From: CAIQPS01 sp963721365 | GTDB lineage: Bacteria > Actinomycetota > Thermoleophilia > RBG-16-64-13 | Direction of reading: 5' to 3' | Assembly: GCA_963721365.1 (NCBI GenBank) | Contig: CAVRJE010000018.1 | Span: 26,371-90,370 of the forward strand | DNA length: 64,000 bases | Translations under genes and position numbers: made by a program | Notes under the pieces: model-generated | The model's database searches: none | Seen by the model: the letters and a program-made list of their open reading frames with translations, nothing else | Told to the model about the DNA's origin: nothing | Shown here: positions 19,497 to 30,131 of the stretch, in pieces | How positions within the stretch are numbered: position 1 is the first letter of the stretch | How the letters are laid out: each line of letters starts with the position of its first letter

Positions 19497-20404
19497 CTAG
19501 CCGGCCTTCTTCAGCGTGATCACCACGATCTGGGGCCGGGCGAAGAACCGCAGCGGAGGAAGGATGGTGCCTATGCCGTTCGACACGATCACGGTCGTCG
19601 ACCCGTTCGTCACCGTTCCCGTCCGGTATTTCTGGCCATACTCGCTGCCCACCACGGGCGCCCAGAGGCCGAAGAACGTGAGCTGACCTCCGTGGGTGTG
19701 GCCCGAGAGCATCAGGTCCGCCGCGCCGGGCTGCAGCTCCTCCGCGAAATCGGGCTCGTGGGAGACGAGCACGACCAGGTCGCTCGAGGTCGCCCCATCG
19801 AGCGCGGCTCGGCGTCGCGGGTGGCCCTGCTGTAGATCGCTCGACCCCGGCCAGCCGGAAGCGTTGCCCGGATTTCTCGATCCAGACCCCGCTGTTGTCG
19901 AGAAGGGTGATGCTCGCCTCGGCGTAGCCTCCGATCGCCGCCGCCGGGTCGTTCCCGTCGCCGCCGGGGTGAGCATAGTCGTGGTTGCCGAGCACCGCGA
20001 AGGTCCCCAGCGGCGCCTTGAGACGGCCGAGTTCGTCAAAGGCCGACTGCCTCGTACGCTTTGCCCCGTAGACATAGTCTCCCCCGAGAACGATCAGGTC
20101 CGGATCCAGGGCGTTGACCGGTCGACCAGGTCGGCCAGCCGCTTCTGCGAGAAGAAGAACGACCGGTGGATGTCGGTGAGCAGCACGATCGCGGGTCCCG
20201 TCGAAGGCCGCGGGCACATCCGGGCTGGCGAAGGTGTATTCCTTCACCTCTAGCCGGTAGGTCTCGGAGTACGAGTAGGCCGACGAGTACGAGCACGACG
20301 GCGACGATCACCGCGGCGACGATCAGCCACTTCGTGCGCCGCCTGATCGGAGTCTCGCGCTGCCGGTCTCGCTCACCGCGTCGGCCGCCGCAGCTCGCCG
20401 CCAT
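19497..20404 (-). CDS. Membrane-anchored metallophosphoesterase (YkuE-like)
   Basis: An N-terminal transmembrane helix (KWLIVAAVIVAVVLVLVGLL, about residues 25-45) anchors a calcineurin-like phosphoesterase domain facing outward. Metal motifs read in order across several frames: LLTDIH, GGDYVYG, LGNHDY, VLVSHEPDF and LSGHTHGGQ. This order matches YkuE-type phosphoesterases acting on envelope or lipid-linked phosphates; the substrate is not known. About 300 residues. At least four single-base breaks are needed, near 20270, 20195, 20130 and 19830. The start ATG 20404 lies 20 bp after the end of asd on the same strand, so they may be co-transcribed. Confidence 0.75.
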
Positions 20405-20423
20405 CTCGCGCCGAAGATCCGCT

Positions 20424-21454
20424 CTACCGGGGGACGCGGACCAGATCGCGCTCGGCCAGCAACTCCGCTATCTGCACGGCGTTGAGCGCCGCTCCTTTGC
20501 GCAGGTTGTCGGCCACCACCCACAGGTTCAGCCCGTTGGCGACGGTCGGGTCGAGCCTGATGCGGCCCACGTAGGTGTCGTCCTTGCCCGAAGCGACGAT
20601 GGGCATGGGGTAGACCTTGTTGGCCGACGTCGTCCATCAGCTGGACGCCGGGGGCCTTGGCCAGCAGCTCGCGGGCGCGCTCCACGCTCATGGGCGCTGC
20701 GAACTCCAGGTTGACCGACTCGGAATGGCCGTTCTGGACGGGGACGCGCACGCAGGTGGCGCTGACGGCTATACGATCGTCGCCCATGATCTTCTTGGTC
20801 TCGTCCACCATCTTGCGCTCCTCTTTGGTGTAGCCGTCCTCGAGGAACACGTCGATGTGGGGCAGGCAGTTGAAGGCGATCTGATAGGGGTAGACCGCGA
20901 TCTCCGGTTCGCCGGCCGGCGAGCAGGTTGCCGGTCTGCTGGACCAGCTCGTTGATGGCCTTGGCGCCGGTGCCGGAGACGGCCTGATAGGTGGAGACGA
21001 CCACCCGGGTGATGGGGACGGCGTCATGGAGCGGCTTCATGACGACGACCATCTGGATGGTGGAGCAGTTGGGGTTGGCGATGATCCCCTTGTGCCAGTC
21101 GACGTCGTCGGGGTTGACTTCGGGCACGACCAGCGGGACCTCGGGGTCCATGCGCCAGGCCGAGGAGTTGTCCACGACGACGCAGCCCGCGTCGCGGGCG
21201 ATGGGGGCGAACTTCTGCGAGGTGCCGCCGCCGGCGGAGAAGAGGGCCAGGTCGATGCCTTTGAAGCTATCGGGAGTGAGTTCCTGGCAGGTGACCTCGT
21301 CGCCCCGGTAGTCGAGCTTCATGCCCGCCGACTTGGCAGTGGCGAGGGCCACCAGCTGTTTGACGGGGAAGTCACGCTCGGCGAGGATGCTGCGCATCGC
21401 TCGGCCGACGGCGCCTGTCGCGCCCACCACTGCTACCCGATACTCCTTGCTCAC
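20424..21454 (-). CDS. asd: Aspartate-semialdehyde dehydrogenase
   Basis: The enzyme reduces aspartyl phosphate to the semialdehyde, the second step toward lysine, threonine, methionine and diaminopimelate. Motifs are the NADP-binding VVGATGAVGRAM, FSAGGGTSQKFAP, the catalytic cysteine in NPNCSTIQMVV, VSTYQAVSGTGAKAI, and the basic/histidine active-site region VRVPVQNGHSESV. The start is GTG 21454, decided by a strong AAGGAGG about 5 nt upstream; a longer in-frame start at 21496 is less likely. Frame breaks lie near 20925 and 20625. Aspartate kinase, the preceding enzyme, is at 30132. Length about 343 residues is normal. Confidence 0.92.
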
Positions 21455-21486
21455 GATCCCTCCTTCCGACACACGAGTGAACGGAG

Positions 21487-21492
21487 ATTCTA
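21487..21492 (-). promoter_or_regulatory. Possible -10 hexamer (TAGAAT) of asd
   Basis: TAGAAT lies 32 nt before the GTG start of asd. It would give a leader of about 26 nt containing the strong Shine-Dalgarno sequence. The -35 region is weak. Confidence 0.35.
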
Positions 21493-21635
21493 GCATCGGG
21501 TCAGCGTTGCGAAGTGCGGACCGGCCACCGCGGACTGTGCGTCCCGTGGTGGCGACGTGCGGCTAGCGCCGGACTTGGCCGACAGGGCTGCGATGCTGTG
21601 CTGGGGATGACAGCATGTGTGCAAGGAGAGTGGTC

Positions 21636-23114
21636 ATGGCAGAGCGGGACGCAAGAGTCCCTGCGGCCGGGCAGTCGGACTGCGTCAGCCGCCGCGATTT
21701 TCTCAAGGTGGCGGGTGTCGGCGGGAGCCAGCGATCGGCGCTGGGCGGCGGCCTGGGCGGTCTGCTGGCGGCCTGCGGCGGGACCGAGGAATCACGACCA
21801 CGACCGACCGAGACCACGGCGACCGGCGACGACGGCCACCGACTGGCGAGACCACCACATCGGCACCGGCCGGCGACGACCACGACGTCGGCAAGCGCCG
21901 GCGCCGAAGAGGGTGACGAGGTCAAGGCCGGCTACGTGATCCCGATAACCGGGAGCATGGCCGCGTTCGGTGTGGCTGCCAACTGGCACATCGACTGGTT
22001 CAACAAGAACGTCTGGAAAGACGGCCTGCTGATGGGCGACGGCAAGAAGCACAAGTTCACCGTCATCGTGAAGGACATGCAGTCGGACTCCAACCGCGCC
22101 GCGCAGGTGGCCCAGGACCTCATCCTAAACGAGAAGGTCATGCTGATCGGCGCGAGCGCCAGCGCGGCGAACGTGGTGCCCGGTCCGGGAAGTGGCGGAG
22201 AACTTCGGCTGCCCGTGCATCACCTACGACTGCCCGGGCGACGCCTGGAACGCCGACCAGCCCGAAGGCGGCTACAAGTGGTCCTGGCACACCTGGTTCA
22301 TCTTGCAGGGACATGGCGGCCAACTTCATGGCGCATGTGGGAGCATGATCCAGACCAACAAGATGGTCGGCGGGCTCTATCCCAACGACGCGCGACGGTC
22401 AGGCGTTCGCCGCCGCTCTGCCGCTGGTCTTCCAGGCCAAGGGCTACAGCTACGTGGATCCCGGGCGCTACGAGAACGGGACCGAGGACTACACGCGCCA
22501 TCATCGGCCAGATGCGCAAGGAGGGCGTGGAGATCGTCAACGGCGTGCCGACTCCGCCGGACTACGCCAACTTCTGGAAGCAGGCCGTGCAGCAGGGCTT
22601 CCGCCCGAAGATCTCCACCGAAGCCAAAGCCATGCTGCTTCCCCGCCGGCGTGAACGCTCTTGGCGACCTGGGCGATGGCCAGACGGTGGAGTGCTGGTT
22701 CCACCCCACCTTCCCGTACACGAGCATCGTCACCGGGCGTGACTCCCCAGCAGGTCTGCGACCTAGTGGGAACGAGGACCGAGCGAAGCAGTGGACCCAG
22801 CCGCTCTGCTTCTTCGGCGCAGTTCGAGGTGTGGACCGACATCCTGGCGCGGTGCACGGACCCGTTCGACAAGAGCGCGATCATCGACGCGACCAAGACA
22901 GACCAAGATCACCACCATCGGCGGGCCGGTCGACTGGACTGTGAACCCCGACCCGTACTCGGGCTTCTACAACTTCTCCACCAAGCCGATCGCGGCCGGG
23001 CAGTGGGTCAAGGGCGCCGGCAAGTGGCAGTACGACTTGGAGATCGTGGCGAGCGCCACCCAGACCGACATCAAGACGACCGCCGCCGTCAAGGAGTTGG
23101 TCTACCCGTCCTAG
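21636..23114 (+). CDS. Tat-exported lipoprotein, branched-chain amino acid-type ABC substrate-binding protein
   Basis: The N-terminus carries a twin-arginine motif (SRRDFLKVAG) and a lipobox-like LLAACGG, so it is exported folded and lipid-anchored. After a Thr/Ala-rich linker comes a periplasmic binding protein type I fold like LivJ: VIPITGSMAAFGVAAN, LILNEKVMLIGASASA, MVGGLYPNDADGQAF, PDYANFWKQAV and ending in KELVYPS. About 480 residues. The start ATG 21636 has AAGGAG upstream. It needs the most frame corrections of any gene here, about nine between 21780 and 22905. No permease or ATPase is adjacent, so it may serve a distant transporter or a sensor. It is convergent with a PAS/GAF protein. 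Confidence 0.75.
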
Positions 23115-23161
23115 GAAGTCGCGGCCGGGCCCGGGCGCGGGCCGCTGAACCCGGCCAGGTA

Positions 23162-24791
23162 CTAGCAGGGCCTGCTCTCTCGCGCAGAGCCGCCATCAGC
23201 GCTTCGCGGACCGCTTCCTGCTCGTAGGGGCGCCTGATGACCGCGGCGATGCCGTGCTGCTCGTGCCCGCGGACCTCCACGTCGCTCGACAGGATCACCG
23301 GGGCGTCCAGCCCCAGAGACCGAAGCGCCGCCCGCTGGCCCAGCCCGCTGGCTCCGCCCGGGCCGACAAGAGCGACGACGGCCACGCAGAAGGGCTGCTC
23401 GGCCGTCCCCGCCCGGCCAGCACCGCGGCCGTGTGTTCCGGGGCGGCGCACCGCACCGGGCTGCAGCCGAGCGAAGCCGAGCATCTCGGCCAGCTCCTCG
23501 CCCCAGGGCTCGTTGCCGTCCACGATGAAGCACGCGGACCTCTTCGAGACGCCCGCCGGCGTCTCCGGCGAGTCGCCGGCCGCGGTCTCCGAGCGCCAGC
23601 CGGGCCTCCAATTCGGCCACCCGGGTCTCCAGCTCCAGGATCCGCCTCTGGGTGCGCAGGTCCTCGGCGATGAAGATTGCGCCGAGTCGTTGCCCACCAC
23701 GTCCCGGAAGCGGGCCGACGATAGCCGCACCTCCACCGGTCGCCCGTCCTTTCTGTCCAGCACCGCTTCGCGTGAGCCGGCGGCAGCGGAGGCTCGGGTC
23801 CCCAGGGAGGAGCGCTCCCGACCACTTCGCCGGCCCTCCAGCCGAACATCTTCTCGGCCGCCTTGTTCCACATGGTTATGCAGCCCCGCCCGTCGACCAG
23901 CCCAGGTGGCCAGGGGAGAGACGGTGATGACGGCCTCCAGGTCGGCGATGGCGTCGCCCCGCGACTGCTCGGCAAGGATGCGGGAGATGGCGGTGCCCGG
24001 TGGTGGTCCCCAGCGACCTGCAGCCCGGTGCGGAGCGAGGCGGGCATCACCGGGTAGACGGTGGAGCCGACCACCAGGCACGGCCATCGTCGAGCCCCGA
24101 TGAGTATCGGGACGACGGCGATCGACCCGAGGAGAGCCGGCGACCCGAGCGGGCTCCGGCTGCTCGACGACGTGCGAGACGGCGGCGCCGGGCGAAGACG
24201 CCTTCGGGCGATCTCGGCGAACGGCTCCACGCAGGCAGGCGCGAGGCCCCGTTCCTCCACCAGGTCGGCCGGTCCGTCGCCGCCGTCCAGGATGAAGGCC
24301 GCACCGCAGTCGATGCCCTCTACCAGCAGGGCCGCGCGCAAGGCCTCGCGCAGTGCGCTTCTGACGTTCTGGATGCCGGCCAGCCAGGTCTGCAGTTGGC
24401 CGTCGATCGCGGCGAGGCTTTCCGCCCGCTTCTGTTCGGTGATGTCCTCGACGATCTCGATGAAGCCGGTGGGCCGGTTGTCGGGACCTATGACCGGATG
24501 CGCCTTGATGCGGGCCGCGAAACGCGTGCCGTCGTCGCGCAGACCGGTGGTCTCGGCCTCCTGCGCCTCGCCGGTCTCGAGGGCCAGCCTGCCCGGGCAA
24601 TGCGGGCACGGCTCGTCCCGCTTCTCGAACTCCCGGTAGCACTTGTTGCCCAGCATGGCGACCATGGGCTTGGCGTAGAGGCGCTCGTTGGTCCGGTTGA
24701 CCATGATGATGTCGAAATCGACCGAGATGAGGTTCATCCCGGGTTCGGTATCGGGAGCGGGGGTGTCGAACTGCTCTTCGATCTGCTCCAC
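23162..24791 (-). CDS. PAS-GAF-PAS sensory protein with receiver-like C-terminus
   Basis: This soluble signalling protein has about 540 residues. A first PAS domain (about 15-125) contains the cysteine motif CYREFEKRDEPCPHCPG and ends in IEIVEDITEQKRAE. A GAF-like domain follows, and a second PAS domain shows MWNKAAEKMFGWRAGEVVG. After a short helix the C-terminus (FIVDGNEPWGEELAEMLGF, then VILSSDVEVRGHEQHGIAAVIRRPYEQE) looks like a receiver domain, but I cannot place the usual acidic pair with certainty. No kinase or output domain is seen. The start is GTG 24791. Several frame breaks leave the exact C-terminus uncertain (23162 or 23089). Confidence 0.6.
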
Positions 24792-24855
24792 GGAAACACC
24801 ATCCTATGCGTTCTGCACAGGAGAGTTTAGCCAGCGGCTCCGGCCACACAGCGAC

Positions 24856-26060
24856 TCAGGCCGGAAGCGCCACACCGCGGGCGAACAGGCCACGATCGAT
24901 GCCAGGCGAGCCAAGCGGCCTCAGCACGTCGCCGGCGCCCCAGTCTTTGAGGACTGATGCCGTGGAGCGAGTCCATGATCCAGGCGCTCGGGAAGAAGTG
25001 CGCCACCCGGGAGAACCCCGCGCTGGTGACTTCCAGCGGGAACCAGGCCCCCCCAAGCACCGCCAGCAGCTGGGCGGTGATGACGGTGGTCGCGATCACC
25101 GGCGGCTCGGAGCGGAAGAGCGCGGAGATGAGCAGGCCGACGCAGGCCGCGAGGAACGACAGCGAGATCATGGTCATGAGCAGAGCCGCCGGGCTGTTGA
25201 AGTAGCCCACGCCGAACGCCAGCTGCCCAAGAAGGACGAGCATGAGCTGCTGCAGGAAGGTGATGATCACCATGCCCATCATCTTGCCCTCGATGATGAC
25301 CCTGCCCGATACCCCGCGTGGACGCCAGCCGGCGCAGGAGGCCCCACCGGCGCTCCCAGGCCACGCCGGTCGCCACCGTCAGAAGGCTGAAGAGCACCCA
25401 CTGGACGAGCGACCCGGTGGAGGAGATGACGAAGCCGCCGGCCTCCTGGACCGCGGCGCCGATCGTTCCCGCGCCCGAGTTCGCATCCAACGTTTGGACC
25501 GATACGGCCGGGGAAGCCAAGGCCGGCCTGCACCAGCGGCCGGGCGGACGCGGCCAGGTCCGCGCCGGAAGCCGCCCCAGTTGCAGGAGGCCACCTGTTC
25601 CACCGCGATCTTCGCCGCCAGCAGGGTGGAGTTCAGCTCCGAGACCGCGGCCTGCACGGCCTCGGCGACCGACTGGGCGCCGGTGGAGGTCTCGAGGCGG
25701 ACCAGCGTGGAGTGGCCAAAGGTCGCGGAGCTCTGCGAGCGGCTGCTCCGAACCCGTTGGGGATGACCAGGGCGGCGGCGACCATCTGGTCCTCGACTGC
25801 GGTGTCGATCTCGCCGGCCGTCATCGTCTGGAGCGTGAGGAGGGGCGAAGCCTCGAGCCGGTCGAGGAACTGCTGGGAAGCCTGAGTCAGGTCTTGGTCG
25901 ACGACTGCGATGGGGATGTGGCTCGCCCCCGCGCGCTGCCGATGATCACGCCGAGGAAGATCGTGAAGACGATGGGCAGGACGATGGTGAACACCGCCGC
26001 CAGCCGGTCGCGCCGGGTCTGGAGCAGCTCCTTCGCGGCTATCCGCCAGGCCCGGTTCAC
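24856..26060 (-). CDS. ABC-2 type exporter permease, second subunit
   Basis: The protein starts with KELLQTRRDRLAAVFTIVLP and a first transmembrane helix. A large extracytoplasmic loop (HIPIAVVDQDLTQASQQFLDRL, then VAAALVIPNGF) follows, and then five C-terminal helices including LAFGVGYFNSPAALLMTM and SFLAACVGLLISALF. This is the topology of drug/lipid ABC-2 permeases (YhgE/Pip or YbhS/YbhR type). The start GTG 26060 overlaps the stop of the first permease (GTGA). Frame breaks lie near 25940, 25760, 25640, 25520, 25290 and 24965. It forms a three-gene exporter with the adjacent permease and ATPase. The substrate is unknown. Confidence 0.72.
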
Positions 26061-27306
26061 GCGTACCTCTCCTGAAGAAGAACGTGGCCAGAGCGAAGAA
26101 GACCAGAGCGAAGCCGAGCGCCGCGAGCACCGGAAGGGCGATGCTCGCCCAGGAACCGCCGAACATCACGTGGTTCCACCCTTCGAGCAGCCAGCCGAGC
26201 GGGCTGAAGCGGCGGACGATGGCATACGTTCCGCCGATGTTGGCCGTCCCCGTGAAGTTGCCGCTGATCAGGCCGAGGAACACGAAGATGGCGGCGCCGC
26301 CGGCGCCAGCCTGGGCCGGGGTCTTGGCGAACGAGACCGTCAGCAGCCCGAGAGAGCTCGCCACCAGGGCGCCCGAGATGGCAAGCGCTATGACAGGTCC
26401 TAGCTCTCCCCAGTGAGACCCGAAGAGCAGGCGCCCGACCACCAGCAGGATCACGGTCTGGAGGAGCACCACGGAGAACACCGCGATGTACTTGCCTGCC
26501 AGCACCACGCTGCGGGGGGTGGGGGTGGTGAACAAGCGGGGCAGCGTGCCCAGTCTCTGTTCCTCGATGATGCTGCGGGCCGGGGTCGCGGCGCCGAAGA
26601 GGGTGAAGAACAGCATCATGCCGATGAGCACCTGGCCGGCCGTGTTGGGCCCCTTTGCCTCGGAGCCACCGGGGGTGATCGGTGAACGAGGCTCCACCGC
26701 TATCCTGTCGGAGGTCTGGGCCTGGGAGGCGTACGCCTCGGCCGCCTGCGCGGCGAGGACGGCCAGCCGGACCGGATCTGTGACCCCCTGCGCCGCCGCG
26801 AGCTGCGCGGTCGCGGAAGCCGCGGCGCGCGCCCCGTTGAGGGACTGCACCACCTCCTGGACGACGGAGGCGACGATCGCCGGGCCGACGGTGACGGTGG
26901 GGTCTTTGTAGATCTGGACCTGCTGCGGCGAGGCGGCGGCGGCCGAAAGGGCCTGCGTGAGTCCCGGCGGGATTATGACGGCAACCTCGGCCTCACCGGC
27001 GTCCACTGCGCTCTTAGCGGCTTCAGGAGTGGCGACCTGGGAGACGGTCAGCAGGTCGGCCAGCTGCGGGCTGGTGAGAGCGGCCGTGATCGCGGCGCCG
27101 GCTGTGCCGCCGGCGGCGGTACCCTCCCCGGAGTCCTGGTCGACCACGACGGTCTTCACCGGCGAGATGGAGAAGTTGTCACCGGACCCGAAGGCCGCGC
27201 CGATGGCCCCGGCCAGCAGCAGGGGGGCGAGCAGCATCATGACGAGGCCGGCGGCGCTGCGGTAGACGTGGCGGACGTCTTTCCAGGCTATCGCGAGAGA
27301 GCGCAC
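26057..27306 (-). CDS. ABC-2 type exporter permease, first subunit
   Basis: The protein has about 415 residues. A first transmembrane helix near residues 18-38 is followed by an extracytoplasmic domain of about 190 residues (VKTVVVDQDSGEGTA, then VAVIIPPGLTQAL). The core six-helix ABC-2 domain contains TPARSIIEEQRLGTLPRLFT, the family's cytoplasmic coupling motif. The start is GTG 27306. The C-terminus reads ALATFFFRR and then needs one base change near 26067 to end in RYA at the TGA at 26057-26059, which overlaps the start of the second permease. It is 20 bp downstream of its ATPase gene. Confidence 0.8.
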
Positions 27307-27325
27307 GCGTGTCTCCGAGCTCTGC

Positions 27326-28273
<948 letters not shown>

Positions 28274-28395
28274 GCCATCCTCCTCATCCAGGCGATGCGG
28301 CTACCCGCGGACCAGCAGCCTCGCTAACAGGCCGGCGATCTCATCTCGATCTCAAGACCAGGCGGGCGCGCCGCCAAGCGGATCGGCACTAGGCG

Positions 28396-29119
28396 GGCGA
28401 CGAGATCGGCCAGCTTGCCCACACCATGGACGCCATGCTCGACCGGATCGAGGAAGCCTTCTTGGTGCAGGAGCAGTTCATCTCCGACGTCTCTCACGAG
28501 CTCAGGACGCCTCTGACCATCATAAAGGGGCACCTACAGGTGCTGGACAGGCAGGCGGACCCCGGCCCTGAGACGGTGAAGCAGGAGCATGGGCTGGTGA
28601 TCGACGAGTTGGACCGCATGAACCGCCTGGTTGGTGATCTGCTGCACCCTCACCCGGGCCAGCCGGGTGGACTTCTTGCGTAAGGAGCGGATCGAGTTGG
28701 ACCTGTTCCTGACCTCCCTGGCCGGCGAGGGTCCGCACCTGGGGGATCGAGACTGGAGGATCGACGCGCTGCCGGGGGGAGTCATCGAGGCCGACCAGGA
28801 TCGGCTGACCCAGATATTTCTCAATCTCATGCAGAACGCCGTCGCCCATACGGAGGCCGGGCAGGTAGTGGCCTTGGGCGGCTCCGGTGGTGGGCCGGGC
28901 GAGGCGGTAGCGCTGTGGGTCAGGGATGAGGGCGAGGGGATGACCGAAGAAGTGAGGCAGCACGTGTTCGAGCGCTTCTACCGAGGCCAGGGCGACTTGG
29001 CGGGCGGCAGACTGGGGCTGGGACTAGCTATCGTCCATGCTCTCGTCGCCGCGCACGGTGGGACCGTAGAGGTGGAGAGTTCGCCAGGGCGGGGGGCACG
29101 GTTCATCGTCAAGCTGTGA
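28396..29119 (+). pseudogene. Sensor histidine kinase lacking its sensor half
   Basis: Recognisable sequence begins inside a HAMP linker (GDEIGQLAHTMDAMLDRIEE). It continues through HisKA (FISDVSHELRTPLTIIKGHL) and HATPase_c (NLMQNAVAHTEAGQ, VRDEGEGMTEEVRQHVFERF, RLGLGLAIVHALVAAHGG), ending normally at 29119. Upstream, an in-frame TAG lies at about 28390, and only about 120 bp separate the HAMP from the divergent ABC ATPase start at 28273. There is no room for the usual membrane sensor. One further frame break lies near 28655. No response regulator is adjacent. It is either a truncated remnant or the result of a local deletion in the assembly. Confidence 0.8.
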
Positions 29120-29287
29120 GCCTGACCTCCGCGCCGGCGGGGCGCGGTGGGTCCACTGGCCCCCCCTTCGATAAGAGATTTCTCATCTCGGTCTAACCGT
29201 CTTCTCATGTTGAGTTCCGATACTTCATCGTGCGGGCGTTGAGCCTGCGCCGAGATCCAACAGCGACGACAACCAAGGAGGTCACAG

Positions 29288-29998
29288 ATGCGCAAGCGGA
29301 AATGGAGCGTCGGCTTAGTAGTCGCCGCCGCCTTGCTGCTCGCGGTCGCCGGGACGGCCTTTGCCGCGGCCGGCCAGCCCGGTAACGGTCCGCAGGCCCA
29401 GACCGGCAGTACCATCAGCCCCGGCACCACTGGCACGCCCAGCACCACAGGCACGCCCAGCACCACAGGCACGCCCAGCACCACAGGCACGCCCAGCACC
29501 ACAGGCACGCCCAGCACCACAGGCACGCCCAGCACCACAGGCACGCCCAGCACCACGTCTGCCAGCCTGTACGAGCAGACCCAGGCCCAGGCCCAGGCCC
29601 CGGCTCAGACCCAGGCTCAGGGCACGTGTACCTGCGACGACGCCTGCACCAACGATGCCACTTGCACCGAGCCCTGCACCGACGACTGCGGCGGCACCTG
29701 CACCGACGACTGCACCGACGACTGCGGCGGCACCTGCACCGACGACTGCACCGACGGTGGCACCTGCACCGACGACTGCAACGACGCCGCCGCCTCTACC
29801 AAGCCCTGCACAGATGACTGCACCGACGACTGCGGCGGCACCTGCACCGACGACTGTGGCGGCACCTGCACCGCTGCCGCCGACCAGGCTGCCGACGCGG
29901 CGGACTCTGCCAGAGACGCCGCTGAAGACGCTGCCGACCGCGCCAGGGACGCCGCTGAAGACGCTGCCGACCGCGCCGCGGATGCCGCTGACCGGTAG
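29288..29998 (+). CDS. Secreted cysteine-rich, low-complexity repeat protein
   Basis: The 236-residue protein has four parts. A Sec signal peptide (SVGLVVAAALLLAVAGTAFA, cleavage near residue 29) comes first. Seven GTPSTT hexapeptides follow (residues 49-90). After a Gln/Ala stretch there is an acidic cysteine region (about 117-196) with 19 cysteines in CTDDC and CGGTC repeats. The C-terminal tail is an alanine-rich amphipathic helix built from DAAEDAADRA repeats. AAGGAGG precedes the ATG, and a strong stem-loop follows the stop. No family is recognised. The Asp/Cys spacing suggests metal binding or a disulfide-rich stalk, and the Thr/Ser/Pro repeats suggest an extended wall-spanning or glycosylated segment; all of this is inference. 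No frame break. Confidence 0.8.
   Translation: MRKRKWSVGLVVAAALLLAVAGTAFAAAGQPGNGPQAQTGSTISPGTTGTPSTTGTPSTTGTPSTTGTPSTTGTPSTTGTPSTTGTPSTTSASLYEQTQAQAQAPAQTQAQGTCTCDDACTNDATCTEPCTDDCGGTCTDDCTDDCGGTCTDDCTDGGTCTDDCNDAAASTKPCTDDCTDDCGGTCTDDCGGTCTAAADQAADAADSARDAAEDAADRARDAAEDAADRAADAADR
29432..29557 (+). repeat. Seven tandem 18-bp units (GTPSTT minisatellite)
   Basis: The unit GGCACGCCCAGCACCACA occurs seven times head to tail, identical except for the last base of the final unit. Perfect identity at the DNA level implies recent expansion or ongoing copy-number change. Confidence 0.95.
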
Positions 29999-30036
29999 AA
30001 CGATCCGATCTCGTTAGAGCGTGGTCCCGAGAACGA

Positions 30037-30076
30037 CCTGGGGCGCAGACCCCCAAAGGGGGGTCTGCGCCCCAGG
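30037..30076. terminator. Strong stem-loop between convergent genes
   Basis: A perfect 18-bp G+C-rich stem (left arm 30037-30054, right arm 30059-30076) has a four-base loop AAAG. It stands between the stop of the cysteine-rich gene and the stop of aspartate kinase. A T-run is lacking, so it is either an atypical bidirectional terminator or an mRNA-end stem. Confidence 0.7.
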
Positions 30077-30131
30077 GTCATCTCCGCAACAGCCGGCCCG
30101 CTTTCCCTGAACCCGAGGAGCGGCGACCGGC

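Noticed and set aside
29432..29870. Regularly spaced repeats that might be read as a CRISPR array
   Set aside because: The units are contiguous, in frame and encode GTPSTT and CTDDC peptides; there are no unique spacers.
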